64,000 nucleotides of DNA, taken from the NCBI GenBank assembly GCA_036497285.1, contig DASXJR010000069.1:23121-87120 (forward strand), written 5' to 3'. The position numbers were made by a program, and so were the translations under genes. Positions within the stretch are counted from its first letter, which is position 1; every line of letters starts with the position of its first letter. A model generated the notes under the pieces. That model did not search any database. It saw nothing but the letters and a program-made list of their open reading frames with translations, and was not told the origin of the DNA. Shown one piece after another: positions 53,572 through 62,209 of the stretch. The DNA is from RYN-133 sp036497285 (GTDB lineage: Bacteria > Actinomycetota > Actinomycetes > Mycobacteriales > Jatrophihabitantaceae).

Positions 53572-54198
53572 ATGTCGCCGCTGGAGCGCGCCGTCGAGAT
53601 CATGGACCGGCTGCGGTCGCCGGGCGGCTGCGCCTGGGACGCCGAGCAGACCCACGAGTCGCTGGCTCGGTACCTGCTCGAAGAGGCCTACGAGGTCATC
53701 GAAGCCATCGAGACGGGCGATCGCGAGCTGCTGCGCGAGGAGCTCGGTGACCTGTTGCTGCAGGTGCTGTTCCACGCCCGCATCGCCGAGGAAGAACCCG
53801 AGCCGTACTCGATCGAGGATGTCGCCGCAGACCTCGCGGACAAGCTCGTCCGTCGGCACCCGCACGTCTTCGCCGATGGCGAGCGAACCGACGCGGCCAC
53901 GCTGAACGAGACGTGGGAGCGGCAGAAGATCGTCGAGAAGGGACGCACCTCCGCTGTGGACGGTGTGCCGCTCGCGCAACCGGCCCTCGCGCTCGCAGCC
54001 AAGCTCGTGTCGCGCGCCAACCGGGCCGGGCTGTCCGTGACCCGCGACGCTTCGGACGAGATCGGGGCACGGCTGTTCGCGGTCGTGCAGGACGCCGTGG
54101 CCGCCGGCGTGGACCCGGAGTCGGCGCTGCGCCGCACCGCACGCGCCTACCGCGACGCGGTCGTGGCCGCGGAACCCGCCGTGATCCGGGAGACATGA
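53572..54198 (+). CDS. mazG: Nucleoside triphosphate pyrophosphohydrolase MazG
   Basis: A 208-residue all-alpha NTP pyrophosphatase that hydrolyses (d)NTPs to monophosphates and pyrophosphate, cleaning damaged nucleotides. Signatures are LRSPGGCAWDAEQTHESLARY, EEAYE (37-41) and EELGD (56-60), which bind magnesium. A second, weaker helical domain follows. It starts nine bases after the lipoprotein gene and lies upstream of eno, a conserved actinobacterial order. Confidence 0.95.
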   Translation: MSPLERAVEIMDRLRSPGGCAWDAEQTHESLARYLLEEAYEVIEAIETGDRELLREELGDLLLQVLFHARIAEEEPEPYSIEDVAADLADKLVRRHPHVFADGERTDAATLNETWERQKIVEKGRTSAVDGVPLAQPALALAAKLVSRANRAGLSVTRDASDEIGARLFAVVQDAVAAGVDPESALRRTARAYRDAVVAAEPAVIRET

Positions 54199-54253
54199 CC
54201 GGCGCAGGCGCGGCGAAGTCTCCCGGATCGGCGGGGCCGTTAGGGTTGGCGGC

Positions 54254-55537
54254 ATGGCAAGCATCGAGGCCGTCGGCGCGCGCGAGATCCTCGACTCGCG
54301 CGGCAATCCCACCGTCGAGGTCGAAGTCGCCCTCGACGACGGAACGCTGAGCAGGGCGGCAGTCCCCAGCGGCGCGTCCACCGGGCAGTTCGAGGCCGTC
54401 GAACTGCGCGACGGCGGCGAGCGCTACGGCGGCAAGGGCGTGCGCAACGCCGTGAATGCGGTGCTCGATACGATCGGGCCGGAGCTGGTCGGCTTCGAGG
54501 CCAGCGAGCAGCGTCTCGTCGACCAGGTGCTGCGCGATCTCGACGCCACTCCGGACAAGTCGCGCCTGGGCGCCAACGCGATCCTCGGTGTCTCGCTCGC
54601 CGTGGCGAAGGCCGCCGCGAGCTCCGCAGACCTGCCGCTGTTCCGCTACCTCGGCGGTCCCAATGCGTATCTGCTGCCCGTCCCGATGATGAACATCCTC
54701 AACGGCGGCGCACACGCCGACTCCAACGTCGACGTCCAGGAATTCATGATCGCGCCGATCGGCGCTGCGACCTTCGCCGAGGCGTTGCGCACCGGCGCCG
54801 AGGTCTACCACGCGCTCAAGTCCGTGCTGAAGTCCAAGGGCCTGGGCACCGGTCTCGGGGACGAGGGCGGATTCGCGCCCAACCTCGAGTCGAACCGGGC
54901 CGCGCTCGACCTGATTCTCGAGGCCATCGGCAAGGCCGGCCTCAACCCGGGCACCGACATCGCGCTCGCGCTCGACGTGGCCGCGTCGGAGTTCTTCGAC
55001 GACCCCGGCTACACCTTCGAGGGCGCCGGCAAGTCGTCGGAGCAGATGATCGAGTACTACGTGAACCTCGTCGACAACTATCCGATCGTCTCGATCGAGG
55101 ATCCGCTGAACGAGGAGGACTGGGACGGCTGGATCGCACTGACCGAGCAGCTCGACGACAAGGTCCAGCTCGTCGGTGACGACCTGTTCGTCACGAACTC
55201 GGAGCGGCTCGCCCGCGGCATCGAGAACGGCGCCGCCAACGCGCTGCTGGTCAAGGTGAACCAGATCGGCACGCTGACCGAGACCTTCGACGCGGTCGAC
55301 CTCGCCCACCGGCACGGTTACCGCTGCATGATGAGCCACCGCTCCGGCGAAACCGAGGACACCACCATCGCCGACCTCGCGGTCGCGGTGAACTGCGGCC
55401 AGATCAAGACCGGCGCCCCGGCCCGCAGCGAGCGGGTTGCGAAGTACAACCAGCTGCTGCGCATCGAGGAAGACCTCGACGACGCTGCCCGCTTCGCCGG
55501 AGCCGGTGCGTTCCCACGCTTCGACGCGAGCGCCTGA
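54254..55537 (+). CDS. eno: Enolase
   Basis: A 427-residue glycolytic enzyme that converts 2-phosphoglycerate to phosphoenolpyruvate. It starts MASIEAVGAREILDSRGNPT, has the GASTG loop, the metal ligands in ALDVAASEFF, SIEDPL and GDDLFVTN, and the signature MSHRSGETEDT (about residues 360-371). Length is normal. It is followed within six bases by the divisome gene. Confidence 0.99.
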   Translation: MASIEAVGAREILDSRGNPTVEVEVALDDGTLSRAAVPSGASTGQFEAVELRDGGERYGGKGVRNAVNAVLDTIGPELVGFEASEQRLVDQVLRDLDATPDKSRLGANAILGVSLAVAKAAASSADLPLFRYLGGPNAYLLPVPMMNILNGGAHADSNVDVQEFMIAPIGAATFAEALRTGAEVYHALKSVLKSKGLGTGLGDEGGFAPNLESNRAALDLILEAIGKAGLNPGTDIALALDVAASEFFDDPGYTFEGAGKSSEQMIEYYVNLVDNYPIVSIEDPLNEEDWDGWIALTEQLDDKVQLVGDDLFVTNSERLARGIENGAANALLVKVNQIGTLTETFDAVDLAHRHGYRCMMSHRSGETEDTTIADLAVAVNCGQIKTGAPARSERVAKYNQLLRIEEDLDDAARFAGAGAFPRFDASA

Positions 55538-55542
55538 GCCCG

Positions 55543-55956
55543 ATGCCGACCTCCCCGCGCACACCGGCGCGCCGACCTCGGCGTGCCATCACCGGACGCG
55601 CACTCGTGCTCGGCACCTTGGTGATCCTGCTGCTCGTCGTGCTCGCGTCGCCGCTCAACCGCTACTTCCAGAGCCGCAGCGCGCTCAACGACGCGGCGCA
55701 CAAACTCAGTGACGACCGCGCCCGGCTGACCCAGCTGCAGAAGCAACTCGACCGTTGGGGTGATCCCGGCTACGTGCAGCAGCAGGCGCGGGAGCGGCTG
55801 CAGTACGCGATGCCCGGCGACACCGTCTACGTCGTCGTCGACCGTGGCCAGAAGAACGACATCGTCAAGACGGCCGGACCGGGCAGCCGCAACGACCAGG
55901 CCGGGTGGAACACGAAGCTCTGGTCGAGTGTGACCCGCGCCGACGCGGCCAAGTGA
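55543..55956 (+). CDS. ftsB: FtsB/DivIC septum formation initiator
   Basis: A 137-residue bitopic membrane protein of the divisome. A basic cytoplasmic N terminus precedes a membrane helix (about 20-38, ALVLGTLVILLLVVLAS), then a coiled coil (NDAAHKLSDDRARLTQLQKQ) and the DRWGDPGYVQQQARERLQY segment typical of the family. It begins six bases after eno; its stop overlaps the next gene. Confidence 0.93.
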   Translation: MPTSPRTPARRPRRAITGRALVLGTLVILLLVVLASPLNRYFQSRSALNDAAHKLSDDRARLTQLQKQLDRWGDPGYVQQQARERLQYAMPGDTVYVVVDRGQKNDIVKTAGPGSRNDQAGWNTKLWSSVTRADAAK

Positions 55957-56438
55957 CGAACTCGGCACCTGACGATCGTGCGGCAGTCGCCGCTCAGCTC
56001 GGCCGCGAACCCCGTGCAATGCGGGCGGTGGCACACCGCTGCCCGTGCGGGCGTCCCGATGTCGTCGAGAGCTCACCGCGGCTCGCCGACGGCACGCCGT
56101 TCCCGACGCTCTACTACCTGACCTGTCCGCGCGCGGCATCGGCGGTGGGACGGCTCGAGGGGTCCGGGCTGATGCGCGAGATGACCGACCGGCTCGGGCC
56201 TGACGAGACGCTGGCGGAGCGGTACCGCGCGGCGCACGAGTCCTACCTGCAGCGTCGCGAAGAACTCGAGCACGTCGACGAGATCGCCGGGATCAGCGCC
56301 GGCGGCATGCCGAACCGGGTCAAGTGCCTGCACGTGCTCGTTGCCCACAGCCTCGCGGTGGGTCGGGGCGTCAATCCGCTCGGCGACGAAGCGCTCGACC
56401 TGCTGCCCCCGTGGTGGGAGCCGGGTCCGTGCGTGTAG
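55953..56438 (+). CDS. DUF501 protein
   Basis: A 161-residue conserved actinobacterial protein of unknown function. Family signatures are RAVAHRCPCGRPDVVES, PTLYYLTCPRA and MPNRVKCLHVLVAHSLA, with several Cys and His residues that could bind a metal. GTG 55953 overlaps the ftsB stop as GTGA, and the ppx start lies inside its 3' end, so the genes are translated together. Confidence 0.93.
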   Translation: MTNSAPDDRAAVAAQLGREPRAMRAVAHRCPCGRPDVVESSPRLADGTPFPTLYYLTCPRAASAVGRLEGSGLMREMTDRLGPDETLAERYRAAHESYLQRREELEHVDEIAGISAGGMPNRVKCLHVLVAHSLAVGRGVNPLGDEALDLLPPWWEPGPCV

Positions 56439-57319
56439 CGGGCATCGACTGCGGCACCAACTCACTCCGGCTGCTCGTCATGGACTGTGGCGAGCAACTG
56501 CACCGCGAGATGCGCATCGTCCGGCTCGGTCAGGACGTCGACCGCACCGGGCTGCTGGCGGCCGACGCGCTCGAGCGCACGCGGGCGGCGTTGGGCGACT
56601 ATGCCGCCGTCATCGAACGGCTCGACGTCGAACGCACCCGCATGATCGCGACCAGCGCGACCCGCGACGCGGGCAACCGCGCCGACTTCGTCGCGATGGT
56701 GCAGGAGACCGTCGGCGTGAAGCCGGAGGTGATCACCGGCCGCGAGGAAGCCGAGCTGTCCTACGCCGGCGCGGTGGGAACGCTCGACGGCGTCGACGAC
56801 CCGGTACTGCTGATCGACCTCGGCGGCGGGTCGACCGAGCTGGTGCTCGGGCTCTCTCGAGTGCACAGCATGGACGTCGGCTCTGTGCGCATGACCGAAC
56901 GGCACTTGCACGACGATCCGCCAACGGCCGAGCAGCTCGCCGCCGCGGTGGCCGATGTTCAGCGCGCCCTCGACGCCGCGGCGCACGACGTGCCGCTCGA
57001 CACCGGCGCGACGCTGGTCGGCGTGGCGGGCACGATCACCACGGTCGCGGCCATCGCGCTCGGGCTCACCGAGTACGACCCGGAGCGCATCCACGGCTCG
57101 CGGCTGTCGCGCGAACAGGTCGCCGCGGTGGCCGATCGCCTGGCCGGACTCGATCACCGCGGACGGGCAGGGATCCCGGTCATCCATCCCGGACGCGTCG
57201 ACGTCATCACCGCCGGCGCACTCATCCTGCGCGCCGTCGTCGACCGCACCGGCGCCGCCGAGGTCGTCGTCAGCGAACACGACATCCTCGACGGCGTCGC
57301 CGCGTCGATCACGGAGTAG
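56429..57319 (+). CDS. ppx: Exopolyphosphatase/guanosine pentaphosphatase (Ppx/GppA)
   Basis: A 296-residue ASKHA-fold phosphatase that removes terminal phosphate from polyphosphate or pppGpp. It opens VAGIDCGTNSLRLLV, has TSATRDAGN, the ITGREEAELSYAGA segment and the phosphate loop LIDLGGGSTELV. It is the short actinobacterial form without the C-terminal HD domain. GTG 56429 follows GGGAG and overlaps the DUF501 gene by ten bases. Confidence 0.95.
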   Translation: MRVAGIDCGTNSLRLLVMDCGEQLHREMRIVRLGQDVDRTGLLAADALERTRAALGDYAAVIERLDVERTRMIATSATRDAGNRADFVAMVQETVGVKPEVITGREEAELSYAGAVGTLDGVDDPVLLIDLGGGSTELVLGLSRVHSMDVGSVRMTERHLHDDPPTAEQLAAAVADVQRALDAAAHDVPLDTGATLVGVAGTITTVAAIALGLTEYDPERIHGSRLSREQVAAVADRLAGLDHRGRAGIPVIHPGRVDVITAGALILRAVVDRTGAAEVVVSEHDILDGVAASITE

Positions 57320-57374
57320 GCGACGACGGCACAGGGACCGCGATCGGCGGAACCTGCGCGGCGATGACGTCGGT

Positions 57375-57653
57375 GTGCCGGATTTCGTGCTCGTCGCCGA
57401 TGCGGTCGACGTGCGCCGGGTGGCTGCGCGGCGGCTCCGACCGGACGAGCTGGAGCGAACTGTCGACGGCGACCGCGGCCTGGCCGACCTCGTCCTCGCC
57501 GGCTTGGATGCCTTCGCGGGACTAGCTGCCGCCGTAGGTGATCAGTCCGGGGGCTCGACGGCTTCAGGAAACTCGGGCGTGGCCGCCGACACCCGTCGCG
57601 ACGCCTTCGGCTTGATCTTCGCCGGCGGCTCGGTGCCGATGAGCGTGCGGTAG
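57375..57653 (+). CDS. Possible small gene, doubtful
   Basis: A 92-codon frame from GTG 57375. Its first half reads like a folded protein (VPDFVLVADAVDVRRVAARR) but I recognise no family, and its last 112 bases run antisense through the DUF4235 gene. The ppx-DUF4235 interval of 222 bases holds nothing else. It may be a relic or simply a high-GC open frame. Confidence 0.2.
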   Translation: MPDFVLVADAVDVRRVAARRLRPDELERTVDGDRGLADLVLAGLDAFAGLAAAVGDQSGGSTASGNSGVAADTRRDAFGLIFAGGSVPMSVR

Positions 57654-57889
57654 AGCTCGGTCGCGCCCTTGCGCGTGGCCACGTCTGCGACAGCCATGCC
57701 GATGGCCGTGAGCGCGGCCCAGGCGATCGCGTCCGCCCATTGCACGCCGTCGTCGTCGGCGATGCGCGGGCGGTCCGGACCCGCGGCGACCCAGATCCTC
57801 TCGACCACGTTCTTGGTGACGATCCCGATCGGGATGCCGACCGCCATCGTGATCAGCTTCATCGTCACCTTGGCACCGAGGTTGGCCAT
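57542..57889 (-). CDS. DUF4235 membrane protein
   Basis: A 115-residue conserved actinobacterial protein. Two hydrophobic segments (KLITMAVGIPIGIVTKNVVE and ADAIAWAALTAIGMAVADVA) flank a short polar loop, with a charged Pro-rich tail. Function unknown. ATG 57889 lies 23 bases from the divergent uracil-DNA glycosylase start. Confidence 0.88.
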   Translation of the reverse strand: MANLGAKVTMKLITMAVGIPIGIVTKNVVERIWVAAGPDRPRIADDDGVQWADAIAWAALTAIGMAVADVATRKGATELYRTLIGTEPPAKIKPKASRRVSAATPEFPEAVEPPD

Positions 57890-57912
57890 GCGCTCAGCCT
57901 AGGCTGTCGTTC

Positions 57913-58593
57913 GTGCCCGCCGCAGACCTCATCGCGCTCGCGGCGCAGGTCAGCCAGTGCCGGCGCTGCCCCCGCCTGGTCGCATGGCGCGAAGAGGTGG
58001 CGACAACGAAGCGTGCGGCCTTCGCCGACCAGACCTATTGGGGACGGCCGGTGCCGGGATTCGGCGATCCGAAGGCGCACGTCCTGATTGTCGGCTTGGC
58101 GCCCGCCGCGCACGGCGGCAACCGCACCGGCCGGATGTTCACCGGTGACCGCAGCGGCGACTGGCTCTACGCGTCGCTGTATCGCGTAGGCCTCGCCAAC
58201 CAGCCCACGTCCGTCTCGGTGGGGGACGGGCTGGAGCTGCGCGGCGCGTACGTCACCGCCCCGGTGCGCTGTGCGCCGCCGGCCAACAAGCCGACGCCGG
58301 CCGAGCGCGACGCCTGCCGTCCGTGGCTGGTGCGCGAGCTCGAACTGCTCTGGCCGACCGTGCGTGCTGTCGTGGTGCTCGGCGCCTTCGGCTGGGCCGC
58401 GCTGTGGCCGGCGCTACGCGCGTCCGGCCTGAGCGTCATTACGCCATTACCGAAATTCGCGCACGGCGTCGAGGTCGAGGTCGACGAGCGGCTCGTCCTC
58501 GGCTGCTACCACGTCAGCCAGCAGAACACCTTCACCGGCCGGCTGACCGAACCCATGCTCGATGCGGTGTTCCAGCAGGCCCGACTAGCGTGA
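57913..58593 (+). CDS. Family 5 uracil-DNA glycosylase (UdgB type)
   Basis: A 226-residue iron-sulfur DNA glycosylase that removes uracil and other deaminated bases. Cluster ligands include Cys16 and Cys19 (CRRCP), with further Cys residues in APVRCAPPANKPTPAERDAC. Motif A is VGLAPAAHGGNRTGRMFTGD, which lacks the water-activating polar residue of family 4, as expected for family 5. Motif B is CYHVSQQNTFTGRLT. GTG 57913 starts almost at the DUF4235 divergent start. It carries a TTA codon at 58447-58449. Confidence 0.9.
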   Translation: MPAADLIALAAQVSQCRRCPRLVAWREEVATTKRAAFADQTYWGRPVPGFGDPKAHVLIVGLAPAAHGGNRTGRMFTGDRSGDWLYASLYRVGLANQPTSVSVGDGLELRGAYVTAPVRCAPPANKPTPAERDACRPWLVRELELLWPTVRAVVVLGAFGWAALWPALRASGLSVITPLPKFAHGVEVEVDERLVLGCYHVSQQNTFTGRLTEPMLDAVFQQARLA

Positions 58594-58597
58594 GGTC

Positions 58598-59923
58598 ATG
58601 ACTGCTACCCGGATCGTGATAGTCGGTGGCGGATACGTCGGCATGTACACCGCGCTCGGTCTGCAACGCAAACTCTCCCGCGGGGCCGCCGAGATCACCG
58701 TCGTGGAACCGCAGTCGAACATGACCTACCAACCGTTCCTGCCGGAAGCGGCAGCAGGCAGCGTCGAGCCGCGACACGTCGTCGTATCACTGCGGCGAGT
58801 GCTCAAGCACTGCAACGTGATCACCGGTGCGGTCTCGTGCATCAAGCACGCGAACAAGTCGGTCACCGTTCAGCCCAGCGATGGCGAACCGTACGAGCTG
58901 GGGTATGACGTGCTGGTCGTGTGCCCGGGCTCGATCTCGCGCATTCTGCCGATTCCGGGGCTGGCCGAGCGGGGTATCGGGTTCAAGACGATCGGCGAGG
59001 CGATCTACTTGCGCAACCACGTGCTGTCGCGCCTCGACCTCGCCGCGTCGACGACCGATCCCGTCAAGCGTCGCGCTGCGCTCACGTTCCTGTTCGTCGG
59101 CGGCGGATACGCCGGTGTCGAGGCACTGGCCGAGCTCGAAGACATGGCACGCTACGCATTGCGTTACGTGCCGCAGATCGAGCCGGCCGAGATGCGCTGG
59201 ATCCTCGTCGAAGCGGCGAGCCGGATCATGCCTGAGGTGTCGGTGCGGTTGTCGTCCTATACCGTCGATCGGCTGCTGGAACGCGATATCGATGTGCGAC
59301 TCGACACCCGGCTCGAGTCGGCGGTCGACGGGCACATCGTGCTGTCCGACGGCGAACGGTTCGACGCCGAAACGCTGGTGTGGACGGCCGGGGTGAAGGC
59401 GAATCCGGTGCTGGCCGATTCCGATCTGCCGCTCGATGACAAGGGCCGCGTGCCGTGTCGGGCCGACCTGACCGTGAAGGGGCTGACCGGAGTGTTCGCA
59501 GCCGGCGACTGCGCTGCCGTTCCCGACTTGTCGAAGCACGACCCCAACGCAACGACCGGACCGTCCGCGCAGCATGCCGTGCGCCAGGCGAAGGTGCTCG
59601 CGGCCAACGTCGCGTCGTATCTGCACGGTGGTGCGCTGCGCGACTACAAACACGCCTACGCCGGATCGGTCGCGTCTCTCGGCCTCTACCGCGGGGTGGC
59701 CGAGATCTACGGAATCAAGCTGCGTGGTTTCGTGGCCTGGTTCATGCACCGCACCTACCACGTGTCACGCATGCCCACGCTGAACCGCAAGGTCCGCATC
59801 GTCGCCGACTGGACGGGCGCGCTGCTGTTCCGCCGCGAGGTCGTCGCGCTCGGCCAACTGCAACGACCGCGCACCGAGTTCCAGCAGGCCGCCGGCCAAC
59901 GTGAGCTGCCCGACGTCAGCTGA
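58598..59923 (+). CDS. ndh: Type II NADH dehydrogenase (FAD-dependent)
   Basis: A 441-residue peripheral membrane flavoprotein that passes electrons from NADH to quinone without proton pumping. The FAD site is IVIVGGGYVGMYTALGL, the NADH site LFVGGGYAGVEALAEL, and AGDCAAVPD is the second FAD contact. The C-terminal basic/hydrophobic region would bind the membrane. It begins four bases after the glycosylase stop, so both share a transcript. It overlaps the convergent thioesterase by eight bases. Confidence 0.9.
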   Translation: MTATRIVIVGGGYVGMYTALGLQRKLSRGAAEITVVEPQSNMTYQPFLPEAAAGSVEPRHVVVSLRRVLKHCNVITGAVSCIKHANKSVTVQPSDGEPYELGYDVLVVCPGSISRILPIPGLAERGIGFKTIGEAIYLRNHVLSRLDLAASTTDPVKRRAALTFLFVGGGYAGVEALAELEDMARYALRYVPQIEPAEMRWILVEAASRIMPEVSVRLSSYTVDRLLERDIDVRLDTRLESAVDGHIVLSDGERFDAETLVWTAGVKANPVLADSDLPLDDKGRVPCRADLTVKGLTGVFAAGDCAAVPDLSKHDPNATTGPSAQHAVRQAKVLAANVASYLHGGALRDYKHAYAGSVASLGLYRGVAEIYGIKLRGFVAWFMHRTYHVSRMPTLNRKVRIVADWTGALLFRREVVALGQLQRPRTEFQQAAGQRELPDVS

Positions 59924-60284
59924 GCGCGGCGCGTGCGTCGTCCGGTACGCGCGTCGCCCGGCCGTCCGCGTCGATGTGCACGTAGGTCGTCTCGACCCGG
60001 CAGCAGAGCCGTTCGCCGACGCGCACGTCGAACTCGAGAACGAAGCTGGAGTTGCCGATCCGGATGCAGCTGACGTCGACTTCGATCGTGTCGCCCCAAC
60101 GTGCTGCGGATTTCCACGCGAGCGTCGTCCCGACGAGCTGCACGTCTGCGGCGAGGCGGGCCAGACCGCGGTCGCGGCAGAACTGGGCCATAGCCTCGTC
60201 GCAGTAGGTCAGGTAGTGCGCGTTGAAGACCACGCCTTGCCCGTCGATCTCGGCGTAACGCACCGGGGCCGACCACGTGCTCAT
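59916..60284 (-). CDS. Acyl-CoA thioesterase (4HBT hotdog fold)
   Basis: A 122-residue hotdog-fold thioesterase. The active-site segment is RYAEIDGQGVVFNAHYLTYC, with the catalytic Asp/Glu region of the 4-hydroxybenzoyl-CoA thioesterase family. Length is typical. ATG 60284 overlaps the upstream stop as ATGA, so it is coupled to the SRPBCC gene. Confidence 0.88.
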   Translation of the reverse strand: MSTWSAPVRYAEIDGQGVVFNAHYLTYCDEAMAQFCRDRGLARLAADVQLVGTTLAWKSAARWGDTIEVDVSCIRIGNSSFVLEFDVRVGERLCCRVETTYVHIDADGRATRVPDDARAALS

Positions 60285-60850
60285 GCCGTGACCCGTTCCC
60301 GCAAGCCGGCGAACATTCCGATGATCGTGAGGTTGTCGAACATGTCGCCCACCTTCACGAGGCTCGCGTGCTTGGCGCGGATGCGCAGCCGGTGATGTAG
60401 CCGCGTCCCGTCGTCGACAGTGCGCAACGCGAGCGTCCAGCTGATGGCGAGCACATCAGGGCCGGCCGGATCTCCGGCCGGCCAGCGATGCCGGTCGCGC
60501 CGATCGCGCAGCGAGTGCCACGAGAGCGTGTTGGGCGCATCGATGGCGTGCGCGCGCAGCACCGGGCTGCCGGGGCCCCAGTCGGGCTCGTCGTCGCCGA
60601 CCTTCAGGTCTTGCCACTTGGGGTCGATGTGCCGTACGGCGCGCCGCAGGGGCGGGACGAAACGTTCGATCGAGCGCGGCAGGTACCAGCCGGCGCGGTC
60701 CTTGCCCAGTTGCACGATCCACGGCCACAGCGCATCGACCGGCACGGGGAACGTCGTGGCACGGTCCATCTGCGTGATCGCGTCCGGGACAAGCTCGTCG
60801 CCCGGCAGCATCATGCGAACTTCTGCGTCGGTCGCCGCGGTGGTGAGCAT
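60281..60850 (-). CDS. SRPBCC/polyketide-cyclase-like protein
   Basis: A 189-residue START-like ligand-binding protein. The opening ATTFPVPVDALWPWIVQLG and the WTLALRTVDDGTRLHHRLRI segment match this superfamily. ATG 60850 follows AGGA by nine bases; an upstream frame continues through the tRNA but is not real. It may bind a lipid or modify an acyl group, working with the coupled thioesterase. Confidence 0.8.
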   Translation of the reverse strand: MLTTAATDAEVRMMLPGDELVPDAITQMDRATTFPVPVDALWPWIVQLGKDRAGWYLPRSIERFVPPLRRAVRHIDPKWQDLKVGDDEPDWGPGSPVLRAHAIDAPNTLSWHSLRDRRDRHRWPAGDPAGPDVLAISWTLALRTVDDGTRLHHRLRIRAKHASLVKVGDMFDNLTIIGMFAGLRERVTA

Positions 60851-60907
60851 GTGCTTGATCCTGCCGCAGGGGACAATGACCTGCGACGCATGACCATGCT
60901 TGGTCGA

Positions 60908-60980
60908 GCCCCCGTAGCCCAACGGCAGAGGCAGACCCCTTAAAAGGGTCACAGTGTCGGTTCGAATCCGACCGGGGGTA
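60908..60980 (+). tRNA. tRNA with UAA anticodon (Leu by code), short variable loop
   Basis: A 73-base cloverleaf. The acceptor stem GCCCCCG pairs with CGGGGGT (one G-T). The D arm is GCCCAACGGCAGAGGC. The anticodon stem GACCC/GGGTC encloses CTTAAAA, giving anticodon TAA at 60941-60943. The variable loop is only ACAGT. The T arm is GTCGG-TTCGAAT-CCGAC. The discriminator is A and CCA is not encoded. UAA reads UUA leucine codons, yet tRNA-Leu normally has a long variable arm. The charging amino acid is therefore uncertain. Confidence 0.85.
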
Positions 60981-60981
60981 C

Positions 60982-61626
60982 ATGGCAGATCTCGATCCGA
61001 ACACCTTGCACAGTCCGGAGTTCTGGGACGAGCGATACTCCGGCCGCGACCCGGTATGGACCGGAAAGGTGAATCAACGCCTCGTCGAACAGACCGAGCA
61101 CCTGGCACCGGGTACCGCGCTCGACATCGGCTGTGGGGAAGGTGGTGACGCCGTCTGGCTCGCTCGGCAGGGCTGGACGGTCACGGCGACCGACGTGTCG
61201 GCCGTGGTCATCGAGAAGGCGCGAGCGCACGCGGACGCGACGTTGCCCGCCGACGTCGCCGGACGGATCAACTGGCAGCCGGCCGATGTCCGCACCTGGC
61301 AACCGCCAGGCGATCTCGACCTGATCTCGCTGCAGTTCGTCCATCTGACCGTGCCGCTGCTCGCCGAGGCGCAGGCGCGGTGGGCGAGCGCGGTGCGGCG
61401 CGGAGGGACGCTGCTGATCGTCAATCACGACCCGCTGGACCTGCAGACCACCCTGAGCAGGCCGAGCATCCCGGGCATCATGCTGCCCGCTTCGGAGATC
61501 GTCGGCGCGCTCGATCCGGCGCTCTGGACGGTCGAAGTCGCCGACCCGTTCGCGCGCAGCGGCACCGACCACGAGGGCCGTCCGGTCACGATCCACGACA
61601 CGGTCGTGCGAGCGGTGCGCCGGTAG
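60982..61626 (+). CDS. Class I SAM-dependent methyltransferase
   Basis: A 214-residue methyltransferase of unknown acceptor. Motif I is ALDIGCGEGGDAVWLA, followed by VTATDVS and the WQPADVRTW and LDLISLQFVHL segments. The N-terminal PEFWDERY is typical of this group. ATG 60982 is one base after the tRNA 3' end, so there is no room for a ribosome site once the tRNA is processed; translation would be leaderless or from unprocessed transcript. Confidence 0.88.
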   Translation: MADLDPNTLHSPEFWDERYSGRDPVWTGKVNQRLVEQTEHLAPGTALDIGCGEGGDAVWLARQGWTVTATDVSAVVIEKARAHADATLPADVAGRINWQPADVRTWQPPGDLDLISLQFVHLTVPLLAEAQARWASAVRRGGTLLIVNHDPLDLQTTLSRPSIPGIMLPASEIVGALDPALWTVEVADPFARSGTDHEGRPVTIHDTVVRAVRR

Positions 61627-61810
61627 CGGTCAGGGTCCCTGCGGCGGATCGCGTCGCCGATGCCGATCTGCAACTTCGGGATCAGCCGCTGCGCCGTCGC
61701 CAGCGGGATCGGCGCATCGCCAGTGCCGGCGAACGTCGCCCATGCTCCCGGCCGGTACTGCCAGGCGAGCGCGACGAGCGCTATGCGCGGCCGTGACGGA
61801 TAATCGACCG

Positions 61811-62209
61811 ATGAGCCGTCCCAAGTTCGCGTCATATCGAGAGTTCTTCCCGTACTACGTGGCGATGCACTCGAAGCCGCTGACCCGTCGGTTGCACTTC
61901 GGCGGAACGATATTGGGTGCCGTGCTGGCAGTGATCGGGCTGGTCGCCCGTCGGCCGAAGATGCTCGGGTTGTTCCCGCTCTGCGGCTACGGCACGGCCT
62001 GGCCGGCGCACTGGTTCGTCGAGAAGAACAACCCGGCCTCGTTCGGGCACCCGCTGTGGTCGCTGCGCGGCGACTTCGAGATGGTGCGCTACATGCTGGC
62101 CGGACGTGACGCCGAACTCACCGTGATCGCGCGCGACTACCTGCGTGAGAACGACTTCGCCCGCACTGAGACCAACTACCCCGAGGTGGAACGGCTCGTC
62201 GCCGTCTAA
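61811..62209 (+). CDS. DUF962/Mpo1-like protein
   Basis: A 132-residue small membrane-associated protein. It has YREFFPYYVAMHSKPLTRRL, then hydrophobic segments GAVLAVIGLVA and YGTAWPAHWFVEKNNPASFG, and FGHPLWSLRGDF. These match the DUF962/Mpo1 family, whose yeast member is a fatty-acid dioxygenase; the His residues of the HS and AHWFVEKN motifs are present. ATG 61811 is chosen. Its end overlaps the convergent SnoaL gene by four bases. Confidence 0.87.
   Translation: MSRPKFASYREFFPYYVAMHSKPLTRRLHFGGTILGAVLAVIGLVARRPKMLGLFPLCGYGTAWPAHWFVEKNNPASFGHPLWSLRGDFEMVRYMLAGRDAELTVIARDYLRENDFARTETNYPEVERLVAV

Noticed and set aside
61425..61835. 136-codon minus-strand frame between the methyltransferase and DUF962 genes
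   Set aside because: Half of it is antisense to the methyltransferase. The part in the 184-base gap reads plausibly but has no start signal or family match.
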